Assembly: GCF_012275375.1 (NCBI RefSeq)
Contig: NZ_JAAZQJ010000004.1
Location: 186,001-250,000, forward strand
DNA: 64,000 nt
Source of the DNA: Dyella sp. SG609
GTDB lineage: Bacteria; Pseudomonadota; Gammaproteobacteria; Xanthomonadales; Rhodanobacteraceae
Reading direction: 5' to 3'
Shown here one piece after another: positions 31,899 to 40,299 of the stretch (positions within the stretch are counted from its first letter, which is position 1; each line of letters starts with the position of its first letter). A model generated the notes under the pieces. That model saw only the letters and a list, made by a program, of their open reading frames with translations, was not told where the DNA came from and made no database searches. The position numbers were made by a program, and so were the translations under genes.

Positions 31899-31914
31899 AA
31901 TACAACACTGTATT
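31899..31914. promoter_or_regulatory. candidate TetR operator
   Basis: AATACA-ACAC-TGTATT is a perfect 6-4-6 palindrome in the AT-rich centre of the divergent intergenic region. It overlaps TTGAAT (31890) and TATTAG (31911), elements that could belong to the efflux promoter. Size and symmetry fit TetR-family operators; binding is inferred. Confidence 0.6.
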
Positions 31915-31997
31915 AGAGTGCGGCGACGTATCAAGGCGCTGGCAGCGGCATGGCCCGGCGCCGGCACCCCCGTCCCCGCCTTACCAGGAGTTGGCTC

Positions 31998-33125
31998 GTG
32001 ACCTACCCCCTATCCACAGCGGGCGCCCGCCGCCCCGCGGCGTGGCTGGCTGCCGCCGCGGCGCTGGCCCTGCTGGCCGGCTGCGGCCACAAGGCCCCGG
32101 ACGCCGAGGCCGCGCGGCCGGTGATCGCGCTGCCGGCGCCTGCCGCCGACGGCGCGCAGACCCTGCGCTTCCCCGGCGAAATCCACGCCCGCTACGAAAT
32201 GCCGCTGGCCTTCCGCGTACCCGGCCAGCTGATCTCCCGCGAAGCGCGCCTGGGCGACACGGTGAAGAAGGGCGAGGTGCTGGCCCGCCTCGACGATGCC
32301 GACGCCGGCAAGAACGAAGCCGCCGCCCGCGCCGCGCTGGACGCGGCCGAACACCGCCTGAGCTTCGCCACCCAGCAGCGCGACCGCGACGAGGCGCAGG
32401 CCAAGGAAAACCTGATCAGCCAGCTGCAGCTGGACCAGACGCGCGATGCCTACGCCTCCGCGCTGGCCGCGCAGACGCAAGCCAAGCAGCAGTACGAACT
32501 GGCACGCAACCAGAGCCGCTACAACGCGCTGATCGCCGACCGCGACGGCGCCATTACCAGCGAGCACGCCGAAGTGGGCCAGGTGCTGGCGGCGGGGCAG
32601 GCGGTGTTCGGGTTTGCGTGGTCCGGCGAGCGCGATGTGTACGTGGACGTGCCGGAAGACCGCGTCGCCAAGATCCAGCCGGGGCAGCCGGCCAAGGTGA
32701 GCCTGCTGTCGGTGCAGGGCCAGCCGCTGGCTGCGCACGTGCGCGAGGTGGCGCCGGCGGCCGATCCGCAGACGCGCACCTATCGCGTGAAGCTCGGCCT
32801 GGATGCACCGGATCCGCACGTGCGGCTTGGGATGACCGCCGACGTTGCGCTCGCGGGCGATGCGCCCACGGCCAAGGCCGTGCGCCTGCCCGCCACCGCG
32901 CTGTTCCACGAAGGCGAGCGCCCCGCGGTCTGGGTGGTGCGCGCCGCGGATGCCACGCTCGAACTGCGCCCGGTCACCGTGCTGCGCTACGGCGAGCGCG
33001 ACGTGCTGGTCGGCAGCGGCCTGGAAGCCGGCGAGCGCGTGGTGATGCAGGGCGTGCATGCGGTGAGCGCGGGCGAGAAGGTGGCCCCGATGGCGCCGCC
33101 GCATGCCGAGGACAGCCCGCTATGA
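31998..33125 (+). CDS. RND efflux periplasmic adaptor (membrane fusion) lipoprotein
   Basis: The protein has 375 residues from GTG 31998, with AGGAG 8 nt upstream. The signal sequence ends with the lipobox LLAGC, so it is anchored to the inner membrane. It has the usual adaptor order: barrel-sandwich half motif ([31 protein letters not shown], ~70-105), coiled-coil hairpin (~110-175), second lipoyl half ([23 protein letters not shown]), beta-barrel and membrane-proximal domains. The ATGA overlap with the pump gene shows coupling. It links the inner-membrane pump to the outer-membrane channel. Confidence 0.93.
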   Translation: MTYPLSTAGARRPAAWLAAAAALALLAGCGHKAPDAEAARPVIALPAPAADGAQTLRFPGEIHARYEMPLAFRVPGQLISREARLGDTVKKGEVLARLDDADAGKNEAAARAALDAAEHRLSFATQQRDRDEAQAKENLISQLQLDQTRDAYASALAAQTQAKQQYELARNQSRYNALIADRDGAITSEHAEVGQVLAAGQAVFGFAWSGERDVYVDVPEDRVAKIQPGQPAKVSLLSVQGQPLAAHVREVAPAADPQTRTYRVKLGLDAPDPHVRLGMTADVALAGDAPTAKAVRLPATALFHEGERPAVWVVRAADATLELRPVTVLRYGERDVLVGSGLEAGERVVMQGVHAVSAGEKVAPMAPPHAEDSPL

Positions 33126-36100
33126 CGCAGCCGTCCAGCCAGGAAAGCGGCCACGAAGAAGGCCGCTTCAATCTCTCCGCGTGGGCGCTGCGCCATCAGT
33201 CCTTCGTGATCTTCTTGATGGTGATGATCACCGTCTTCGGCATGCTCTCGTACAGCCGGCTGTCGCAGTCGGAGGACCCGCCGTTCACCTTCAAGGTGAT
33301 GGTGATCCAGAGCTTCTGGCCCGGCGCCGACGCCAAGCAGGTGCAGGACCAGGTTACCGACCGCATCTCGCGCAAGCTGCAGGAAACGCCGTCGATCGAT
33401 TTCCTGCGCAGCTATTCGCGTCCGGGCGAATCGCTGATCTTCTTCAACATCAAGGATTCCGCGCCGGCTTCCAGCGTGCCCGACACCTGGTACCAGGTGC
33501 GCAAGAAGGTGGGCGATATCCGCGCGCAGCTGCCACCGGGCGTGCAGGGGCCGTTCTTCAACGACGAATTCGGCGACGTCTACACCAACATCTACGCGCT
33601 GGAAGGCGACGGCTTTACGCCGGCGCAACTGCACGACTACGCGGACCAGCTGCGCGCCGAACTGCTGCGCGTGCCGGGCGTGGGCAAGGTCGATTTCCTC
33701 GGCGACCAGAACCAGCGCATCACCATCGAGATGCCGAACGCGCGCCTGTCCAAGCTCGGCATCAGCCCGCAGCAGATTGCCGAGGCGATCAATGCGCAGA
33801 ACGCGGTGGCTTCGGCCGGCGTGATGAGCACGGCGGACGACCGCGTGTATGTGCGCCCCAGCGGCCAGTTCAACGACATGGCCGCGCTGGAGAACACCTT
33901 GCTGCGCGCCGGCGGGCAGACCTTCCGCCTCGGCGATATCGCCACCATCCGCCGCGGCTACGACGACCCGCCCGGCCAGCAGATGCGCTTCATGTCGCAG
34001 CAGGTGCTGGGCGTGGGCATCACCATGCAGCCGGGTGGCGACGTGATCCATCTGGGCAAGGCGCTGGACGAAGCCACCGCCAAGTTGCAGCAGCGCCTGC
34101 CCGCGGGCTTGAAGCTGGCGGAAGTGACCAGCATGCCGCACGCCGTGGCGCATTCGGTGGACGATTTCCTGGAGTCGGTCGCCGAAGCCGTGGCGATCGT
34201 GCTGCTGGTCAACCTGCTCAGCCTGGGCCTGCGCACCGGCATGGTGGTGGTGATCTCGATTCCCTTCGTGCTGGCCGCCACCGCGCTGTGCATGGAGCTG
34301 ATGGGCATCGGCCTGCACAAGGTTTCGCTGGGCACCCTGGTATTGGCATTGGGCCTGCTGGTGGACGACGCGATCATTGCGGTCGAGATGATGGCGGTGA
34401 AGCTGGAGCAGGGTTGGAGCCGGGCGCGTGCCGCCGCTTTTGCCTATACCAGCACCGCGTTCCCGATGCTCACCGGCACGCTGGTGACGGTGTCGGGCTT
34501 CCTGCCGATCGCGCTGGCCAAGTCGGGCACGGGCGAGTACACGCGTTCGATCTTCGAGGTATCGGCGATCGCGCTGCTGCTCTCGTGGCTGGCGGCGGTG
34601 ATCGTGATCCCGCTGCTCGGTTATCACTTCCTGCCGGAGCACCACGCGCGCGTGCAGCCGGGCAGCGAGTGGTGGGCGCGCTTCATGCCAGCGCGCTGGA
34701 ACGAGGCGCGGCGGGCGAAGGCGAAGACGCGGCCGGAGCATGGCGGCGATATCGAGATCTACGACACCGCCTTCTACCAGCGCTTCCGCCGCACGCTCGA
34801 TTACTGCCTGAAGCACCGCGTGCTGGTGCTGGTGGTGACGGTGGCGCTGTTCGTGGTGTCGATGGCGGGTTTCGGCCTGGTGCCGAAGCAGTTCTTCCCC
34901 AGCTCCGACCGCTCCGAGCTGCTGGTCGACCTGCGCCTGCCCGAAGGCGCCTCGTTCGACGCCACCCTCGTACAGGTCAGGCGCATGGAGCACGTGCTGA
35001 AGGACCGCAAGGAGGTGGCGAACTACGTCAGCTTCGTCGGCAGCGGCGCGCCGCGCTTCTACCTGCCGCTGGACCAGCAGCTGGCGCAGCCTAACTTCGC
35101 GCAGTTCGTGGTCACGGCGAAAGACGTGGAGAACCGCGAGGCGCTGGCCAAGGTGCTCGACGGCGTGCTGGCCCGCGACTTCAGCGCCGTGCGCACGCGT
35201 GTGAGCCGGCTGGAGAACGGCCCGCCGGTGGGCTTCCCGGTGCAGTTCCGCGTCAGCGGCGACGATATCGCCACGGTGCGCGGCATCGCCGAGAAGATTG
35301 CCGGCGTGATGCGCGCCGACCCGCGCACGCGCAACGTGCAGTTCGACTGGGACGAGCCGGCGGAGCGCTCGGTGCGCTTCGAGATCGACCAGACCGCGGC
35401 GCGCCGCCTGGGCGTGAGTTCGCAGGACGTGGCCGACTTCCTCGCCATGTCGCTGTCCGGCACCACCATCACGCAGTACCGCGAGCGCGACAAGCTGATC
35501 GGCGTGGATCTGCGTGCGCCGAAGAATGAGCGCGTGCATCCGGATCAGATCGAGCGGCTGGCCTTGCCCACCCCGGGTGGCGCGGCCATTCCCCTCGCGC
35601 AGCTGGGCAAAGTGCATTACGGCCTGGAATACGGCGTGATCTGGGCGCGCGACCGCCAGGCCTCGATCAATGTGCAGTCCGATACGCGCAACGGCGCGCA
35701 GGGCCTGGACGTGACCAATGCGATCGATGCCAAGCTGGGCGAGCTGCGCAAGGGCCTGCCGGTGGGCTATCGCATCGAAGTGGGCGGTTCGGTGGAGCAG
35801 AACGCCAAGGCGCAGGGTTCGATCAATGACCAGATGCCGCTGATGGTGATCGCGGTGCTCACCTTGCTGATGATCCAGCTGCAGAGCATCGGCCGTACCT
35901 TCATGGTGGTGCTCACCGCGCCGTTGGGGCTGATCGGCGTGATCGTGTCGCTGCTGGTGTTCCGCCAGCCGTTCGGCTTCGTGGCGATGCTGGGCACGAT
36001 CGCCATGTTCGGCATCATCATGCGCAACTCGGTGATCCTGGTGGACCAGATCGAGCAGGATATCCGCGAAGGGCATCCGCGCTGGGAGGCGATCGTCGGC

Positions 36101-36319
36101 GCCACGGTGCGGCGTTTCCGGCCGATTACCTTGACCGCGGCCGCGGCGGTGCTGGCCCTGATTCCCCTGCTGCGCAGCAACTTCTTCGGGCCGATGGCGA
36201 CGGCGCTGATGGGCGGCATCACGGTGGCGACCATTCTCACCTTGTTCTATCTGCCGGCGCTGTATGCGGCCTGGTATCGCGTCAAATCGGATGAAGTGTC
36301 GAAGGAGGTGCGGCCATGA
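33122..36319 (+). CDS. RND multidrug efflux transporter
   Basis: This 1065-residue, twelve-helix permease of the AcrB/MexF superfamily has the normal family length. The proton-relay motif GLLVDDAIIAVEMM sits in helix 4, and the N-terminal helix RHQSFVIFLMVMITVFGMLSYSRLSQSEDP is typical. Two large periplasmic loops are present. It starts inside the adaptor stop codon and ends 4 bp inside the outer-membrane gene, so the three genes form one operon. Substrates cannot be read from sequence. A very long open frame on the opposite strand is only a shadow of its codon bias. Confidence 0.95.
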   Translation: MTQPSSQESGHEEGRFNLSAWALRHQSFVIFLMVMITVFGMLSYSRLSQSEDPPFTFKVMVIQSFWPGADAKQVQDQVTDRISRKLQETPSIDFLRSYSRPGESLIFFNIKDSAPASSVPDTWYQVRKKVGDIRAQLPPGVQGPFFNDEFGDVYTNIYALEGDGFTPAQLHDYADQLRAELLRVPGVGKVDFLGDQNQRITIEMPNARLSKLGISPQQIAEAINAQNAVASAGVMSTADDRVYVRPSGQFNDMAALENTLLRAGGQTFRLGDIATIRRGYDDPPGQQMRFMSQQVLGVGITMQPGGDVIHLGKALDEATAKLQQRLPAGLKLAEVTSMPHAVAHSVDDFLESVAEAVAIVLLVNLLSLGLRTGMVVVISIPFVLAATALCMELMGIGLHKVSLGTLVLALGLLVDDAIIAVEMMAVKLEQGWSRARAAAFAYTSTAFPMLTGTLVTVSGFLPIALAKSGTGEYTRSIFEVSAIALLLSWLAAVIVIPLLGYHFLPEHHARVQPGSEWWARFMPARWNEARRAKAKTRPEHGGDIEIYDTAFYQRFRRTLDYCLKHRVLVLVVTVALFVVSMAGFGLVPKQFFPSSDRSELLVDLRLPEGASFDATLVQVRRMEHVLKDRKEVANYVSFVGSGAPRFYLPLDQQLAQPNFAQFVVTAKDVENREALAKVLDGVLARDFSAVRTRVSRLENGPPVGFPVQFRVSGDDIATVRGIAEKIAGVMRADPRTRNVQFDWDEPAERSVRFEIDQTAARRLGVSSQDVADFLAMSLSGTTITQYRERDKLIGVDLRAPKNERVHPDQIERLALPTPGGAAIPLAQLGKVHYGLEYGVIWARDRQASINVQSDTRNGAQGLDVTNAIDAKLGELRKGLPVGYRIEVGGSVEQNAKAQGSINDQMPLMVIAVLTLLMIQLQSIGRTFMVVLTAPLGLIGVIVSLLVFRQPFGFVAMLGTIAMFGIIMRNSVILVDQIEQDIREGHPRWEAIVGATVRRFRPITLTAAAAVLALIPLLRSNFFGPMATALMGGITVATILTLFYLPALYAAWYRVKSDEVSKEVRP

Positions 36320-37812
36320 TGCGCATGCATTGGGCACATGTGGCGGCGCTGGGCGTGGTGGTGGCCTTGGCGGGGTGTTCGTTCGCGCCGTCGGCGAAGC
36401 CGCCGAAGATGGCTGATCCGGAGCATTACGCGGTGGCGCCGACGCCGGAGTCCACCGCGGAAGCCGGTGGCGTGGCGCAGCGCTTCAGCCTTGGCCAGCG
36501 GGCGGTGCCGGAGTGGTGGAAGGCTTACGGATCAGCCAAGCTCGATGCGCTGGTGGACGAAGGGCTGCAGCGCAGTCCTTCGCTGGAAGCAGCGCGGCAT
36601 ACGCTGGAATCGGTACGCCAGCAGTATCGCGCGGTGGTGGGCGATGCGTTGTGGCCATCGCTCGATGCGGGTGGCCAGGCGACGCGCGAGCGTGCGCTGG
36701 GGCTGCCGAATGTCGGCAAGCCCACCAATATCTACAACGTGTATGCCGGGCAGCTGCAGCTGAGCTACGACTTCGACCTGTTCGGCGTATCGCGCAATGA
36801 AGTGAAGCAGGCGGCGGCGCAGGTGGATGCGCAGTCGTATCAATTCGATGCGGCGCGGCGTGCGCTGGCGGCGAATATCGTGATCTCGGCGGTGACGGCC
36901 TCGGCCTTGGCGGAGCAGGTCGAGGCCACGGAGCGGTTGGCGGCCCTGGCGCGCGAGCAGGTAGAGCTGACCGGCAAGGCGTATCGGCTGGGTGCGGCGG
37001 CGAACGAGGATCTGCTCGCGGCGCAGCGCAATGCGGCGGCCATCGAAGGCAGCCTGCCGGGTCTGCGTGCGCAGGCCTTGCGCGAGCGCCATGCCCTGGC
37101 GGTGTTGCTTGGGCGTACGCCGGATCAGGCGCCGGAGGTGTTTCCGCTGGCGGAGCTGAAATTGCCGGCCGAGGTTCCCGTGTCGGTGCCGTCGGAACTG
37201 CTGCAGCAGCGGCCGGATGTATTGGCGGCGGAAGCGGCGGTGCGTGCGGCCTCCGCGGAAGTGGGCGTGGCGACCGGCAATCTGTTTCCGCACCTGTCGC
37301 TGTCGGCTTCGCTGGGTTCGGCGGCGTTCGACCGTTCGAAGCTGTTTACCGGGGCCAGCACGATCTGGGGCGCCACGGCTTCGCTGACGCAGCCGATCTT
37401 CCATGGCGGCGCGCTGTGGGCGCAGCGTAAGGCGGCTATCGCTTCTTACGATGTGTCGCTGGCGCAGTATCGGCAAACGGTGCTGGGGGCGTTTCAGAAC
37501 GTGGCCGATACCCTGACGGCGCTGGAGCAGGATGCGCTGGCGTTGCAGGCAGCGCAGAGCGGGTCGGTGTCGGCGAAGCAGTCGTTTGACGATGCGCGTA
37601 GTCGGTATCGGCTGGGTTCGGTGTCGTATCCGATGACGCTGGCCGGCGAGCAGCGTTGGCATAATGCGCGTTTGCAGGAGATCCAGGCGACGGCGCAGCG
37701 GTTGGTGGATACGGCAGCGTTATTTCAGGCGATGGGCGAGCCTTCGAGCGACACCCTCCATCCCCCTCTCCCCGCCGGGGAGAGGGTTGGGGTGAGGGGC
37801 CGGGCGGAGTGA
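36316..37812 (+). CDS. outer-membrane efflux lipoprotein (NodT family) with repeat-derived tail
   Basis: The protein has 498 residues. A signal with lipobox ALAGC, then two outer-membrane efflux (OEP) repeats of helices and strands (QLQLSYDFDLFG, LFPHLSLSASLGSAAF, LTQPIFHGGALW), identify a TolC-like channel lipoprotein. The natural end appears to be near FQAMGEPSS. The last 17 codons (HPPLPAGERVGVRGRAE) and the stop lie in the left module of a 208-bp dispersed repeat. The gene therefore carries a repeat-derived tail, which probably does not affect the channel. It is the third gene of the efflux operon. Confidence 0.92.
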   Translation: MMRMHWAHVAALGVVVALAGCSFAPSAKPPKMADPEHYAVAPTPESTAEAGGVAQRFSLGQRAVPEWWKAYGSAKLDALVDEGLQRSPSLEAARHTLESVRQQYRAVVGDALWPSLDAGGQATRERALGLPNVGKPTNIYNVYAGQLQLSYDFDLFGVSRNEVKQAAAQVDAQSYQFDAARRALAANIVISAVTASALAEQVEATERLAALAREQVELTGKAYRLGAAANEDLLAAQRNAAAIEGSLPGLRAQALRERHALAVLLGRTPDQAPEVFPLAELKLPAEVPVSVPSELLQQRPDVLAAEAAVRAASAEVGVATGNLFPHLSLSASLGSAAFDRSKLFTGASTIWGATASLTQPIFHGGALWAQRKAAIASYDVSLAQYRQTVLGAFQNVADTLTALEQDALALQAAQSGSVSAKQSFDDARSRYRLGSVSYPMTLAGEQRWHNARLQEIQATAQRLVDTAALFQAMGEPSSDTLHPPLPAGERVGVRGRAE

Positions 37813-37970
37813 TGCGCTGAGGGTCGAGAAAACCTAAATGCTTTTCTTCTCTTCGTAGATGCGTCGTCGCGAGCACCCGCCCCTCATCCGGCTGCCGCCA
37901 CCTTCCTCGCTCCTCAAAACCGCGCACATCCCTGTGCGCTCCCCGCGTGCTCCCCGGAGGGGAGAAGGGA
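37762..37970 (+). repeat. 208-bp composite palindromic repeat, copy B, overlapping the efflux gene end
   Basis: This copy has the same end modules and almost the same length as copy A at 30500. The left 51 bp are in frame with the outer-membrane efflux gene and supply its stop codon; the right module ends at GGAGAAGGG. Confidence 0.85.
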
Positions 37971-38186
37971 CTCTGTAGCAAGCATTTCGTTGGCTTGAAC
38001 TTTTACGGCATCTATATACCTAACCACCCGCGCCGCATCGCTTCTTTACAAGCATGCGGCGCATCATTCCCGCTTCGATGCCGGGAAGGCTTGCGACCGG
38101 AGGCCACGGGTCGGGTTTGCGGGCAGCGCCCTGTACCCGCGGCTCCGGCCGCAAACCTTCCCGGCATCGTTGTTTTTCGTTGGCGC
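37813..38186. other. gene-free stretch with two repeats
   Basis: It contains the rest of repeat copy B and a 94-bp long-stem palindrome (38076-38169). It lies between convergent genes, so it probably also holds the transcript ends. No coding potential is seen. Confidence 0.6.
38076..38169. repeat. 27-bp imperfect inverted repeat between convergent genes
   Basis: Arms 38076-38102 and 38143-38169 pair at 25 of 27 positions (CGATGCCGGGAAGGC... / ...CCTTCCCGGCATCG) around a 40-nt loop, followed by TTGTTTTTCG. It may serve as a bidirectional terminator or be another dispersed repeat. Confidence 0.6.
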
Positions 38187-39593
38187 TCAGACGAAGCGGT
38201 GGATGACTTCTTCCATGCGGTCGCACGATCGCGCCACATGTTTTTGCGGCGACGTTGCAATGCCCAGCAGCAGCCCTGACTTCGCCGCATCCGGTTGCGC
38301 ATACCACGGCGACAGCGGTGCGGGAGCTAGGCCGAATGGCAGCATGGCCTTGATGATCGCCATATCCGGCGTGCCGTCCGGCAGGTGCAGCAGTACGGCG
38401 AGGCCTGCTGTCGATACTTCGAAATCGCGTTCGGCAAGACAGGCCAGCAAGGCGTTGCGTTGGGCGGAATAGAGGTTCTTCATGCGGCGCAGATGGCGCA
38501 TGTAGTGGCCGTCGCGGATGAAATGCGCGGCCGCCAATTGCACGGCCGGCCACGGCGCCGGTGCGAGGCAGGCGGCCACTTCGGCGAACTGCGCGACCAG
38601 CGGGAGCGGGACGACGATAAAGCCCAGGCGCAGGGCAGGGCTGATGGTCTTGCTGAACGAACCGAGGTGAATGACGCGCTGGCCGTGATCCAGCGAGGCG
38701 AGTGCCGGTGCGGCGCGCGAGGCGAGCTGCAGTTCGCTCAGATAATCGTCTTCGATAATCCAGGCGCCTTGCCGTCCGGCCCAGTCGAGCAATTGCAGAC
38801 GCCTGGCCAATGAAAGCGTGGGGCCGAGTGGTGCTTGTTGTCCGGGTGTCACCACCACCAGGGCCGCATCCGGCGCACGCTCGATGCCGGCGTCGACATT
38901 CAGCCCTTCGGCATCGACGGGCACCGGTGCGATCTGAAGCTTCGCCAGTTCCAGGCCGTGCCGGGTGAATGGAAAACCGGGGTTCTCCATCCAGACCTTT
39001 TTGCCGTCCAGCCCCAGCGCACGCAGCGTCAGGCCAAGGCCGCCGCTGAAACCGCTGGTGATGACGATCTGCGCCGGCAGGCAATGGATGCCGCGCGCAA
39101 TGGCCAGGTAGGCGGCAATCTCGCGGCGCAGTTCCTGTTCGCCGCGCGGGTCGGGATAAACCACCGACGCATTGGATTCCGCCCGCAGCGCAAACGAACG
39201 CACGTTGGTGAACAGCTTGGCCGGCAGCGTTTCCTGCGCGGGCACGCCCATCTGGAAAATCGCCGGCCCCGCGGTGAGTTCCTCGTACATCTCCATGAAG
39301 GGGCCGGCGGAGGGCTGTTCGAGTTTTTTCGGCGGGCTGGACGGCCGGTCGGCGACGCGGGTGCCGCTGGTGCGCGAGGCTTCGATCAATTGCGCATCGG
39401 CAAGCCGCTCATAGGCCTGGCGCACCGTGCCCCTGGCAACACCCAGTTGCGTGGCCAGGTCGATCCACGACGGCAGGCGCGCGCCCGGGGCCAGCAGTCC
39501 GGCTTCGATCGCGGCAGCGATGGCGGCGCGGATCTGTTCGGCCAGCGGCGTCCGGGCGGACCGGTCCAGCGCTATCTGCAGGGGCTTGGCCAT
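38187..39593 (-). CDS. MocR-type GntR/aminotransferase transcriptional regulator
   Basis: The protein has 468 residues from ATG 39593 (MAKPLQIALD); a longer frame to 39656 lacks support. Residues ~10-80 are a GntR winged helix (LPSWIDLATQLGVARGTVRQAYERLADAQLI). From ~110 on is an aminotransferase class I fold with the predicted PLP lysine K315 in SFSKTISPALRLG and EDDYLSEL. MocR proteins sense PLP or an amino compound and often control the neighbouring gene. The divergent AhpD-like gene starts 180 bp away and is the likely target. Confidence 0.9.
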   Translation of the reverse strand: MAKPLQIALDRSARTPLAEQIRAAIAAAIEAGLLAPGARLPSWIDLATQLGVARGTVRQAYERLADAQLIEASRTSGTRVADRPSSPPKKLEQPSAGPFMEMYEELTAGPAIFQMGVPAQETLPAKLFTNVRSFALRAESNASVVYPDPRGEQELRREIAAYLAIARGIHCLPAQIVITSGFSGGLGLTLRALGLDGKKVWMENPGFPFTRHGLELAKLQIAPVPVDAEGLNVDAGIERAPDAALVVVTPGQQAPLGPTLSLARRLQLLDWAGRQGAWIIEDDYLSELQLASRAAPALASLDHGQRVIHLGSFSKTISPALRLGFIVVPLPLVAQFAEVAACLAPAPWPAVQLAAAHFIRDGHYMRHLRRMKNLYSAQRNALLACLAERDFEVSTAGLAVLLHLPDGTPDMAIIKAMLPFGLAPAPLSPWYAQPDAAKSGLLLGIATSPQKHVARSCDRMEEVIHRFV

Positions 39594-39772
39594 GGCGCCA
39601 TGGTACACACGGAAAGTTGATTCTTGGTTCTGTGCGATGGCCCAGGGGCGGCTCACACTGCGCAGGTCCCGAGGAGACCCGCGGCCGAGAACCTCTCCGC
39701 CGCTATCGCAACGTTTTGCCGCGCTGGTTCTGGCCGGCGCCGATTATTCGACAACAACCCGAGGAACTGCAG
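39594..39772. promoter_or_regulatory. divergent promoter region, MocR regulator and AhpD-like gene
   Basis: This 179-bp region between divergent starts must hold both promoters. No clear operator is evident; a GGTTCTGTGCGATGG stretch near 39628 is AT-poor and unsymmetric. Confidence 0.35.
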
Positions 39773-40228
39773 ATGAGCAACCGATTGGATTACAGCAAGG
39801 TCGCGCCGGGCGGCGTCAAAGCCCTGGGCGGTGTGTATGGCTATGTGACGCAGAGCAGCTTGCCGCCGGTGCTGGTCGACCTGGTTTATCTGCGCGTCTC
39901 GCAGATCAACAACTGCGCGTATTGCCTGGATATGCATACGCGGGATCTGCTGAAGAAGGGCGTGAAGGTGGAGAAGCTGGCCTTGCTGCAGGCCTGGCAT
40001 GAAGCCGGCGAGCTGTTCGACGAGCGCGAGCGTGCGGCGCTGGCGTGGGCGGAGTCGGTGACGCGGGTGGCGGAAACCGGAGTGCCCGATACGGATTATG
40101 CGGCGGTGCGCAAGCTGTTCGATGAGCGGGAGCTGGTGGATCTCACTATCGCCATTGGCTTGATGAATACGTACAACCGGATGGCGATCAGTTTCCGCAA
40201 TACGCCGCAGGCGGTGCTCGATCTGTAA
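39773..40228 (+). CDS. carboxymuconolactone decarboxylase-family (AhpD-like) protein
   Basis: The protein has 151 residues from ATG 39773 with GAGGAA upstream. The redox motif C48-A-Y-C51 followed by H55 (NCAYCLDMHT) is the AhpD-type peroxidase/disulfide-relay core, and ERERAALAWAESVTRV is typical of the family. It probably reduces alkyl hydroperoxides or another thiol-linked substrate in the cytoplasm. The divergent MocR regulator is its likely controller. Confidence 0.92.
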   Translation: MSNRLDYSKVAPGGVKALGGVYGYVTQSSLPPVLVDLVYLRVSQINNCAYCLDMHTRDLLKKGVKVEKLALLQAWHEAGELFDERERAALAWAESVTRVAETGVPDTDYAAVRKLFDERELVDLTIAIGLMNTYNRMAISFRNTPQAVLDL

Positions 40229-40242
40229 CAACTGGCGCTGGC

Positions 40243-40285
40243 GGCGTAGGTTGGGGTGAGCCGCAGGCGAACCCCAACCTACGCC
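40243..40285. repeat. single unit of the GGCGTAGGTTGGGGT palindromic repeat
   Basis: The 15-bp arms GGCGTAGGTTGGGGT (40243-40257) and ACCCCAACCTACGCC (40271-40285) are perfect complements around a 13-nt loop. The unit is the same as each half of the pair at 26604-26694. It lies between convergent genes. Confidence 0.9.
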
Positions 40286-40299
40286 AGATGGGTGCCAGG

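Noticed and set aside
31991-33121. A frame that extends the RND pump gene upstream through the adaptor gene.
   Set aside because: It is an out-of-frame reading of the adaptor; the pump's natural start is ATG 33122 overlapping the adaptor stop.
32987-36337. A 1116-codon open frame antisense to the RND pump.
   Set aside because: Its composition (His, Gln, Arg runs) is typical of a shadow frame in GC-rich DNA; the plus-strand pump is certain.
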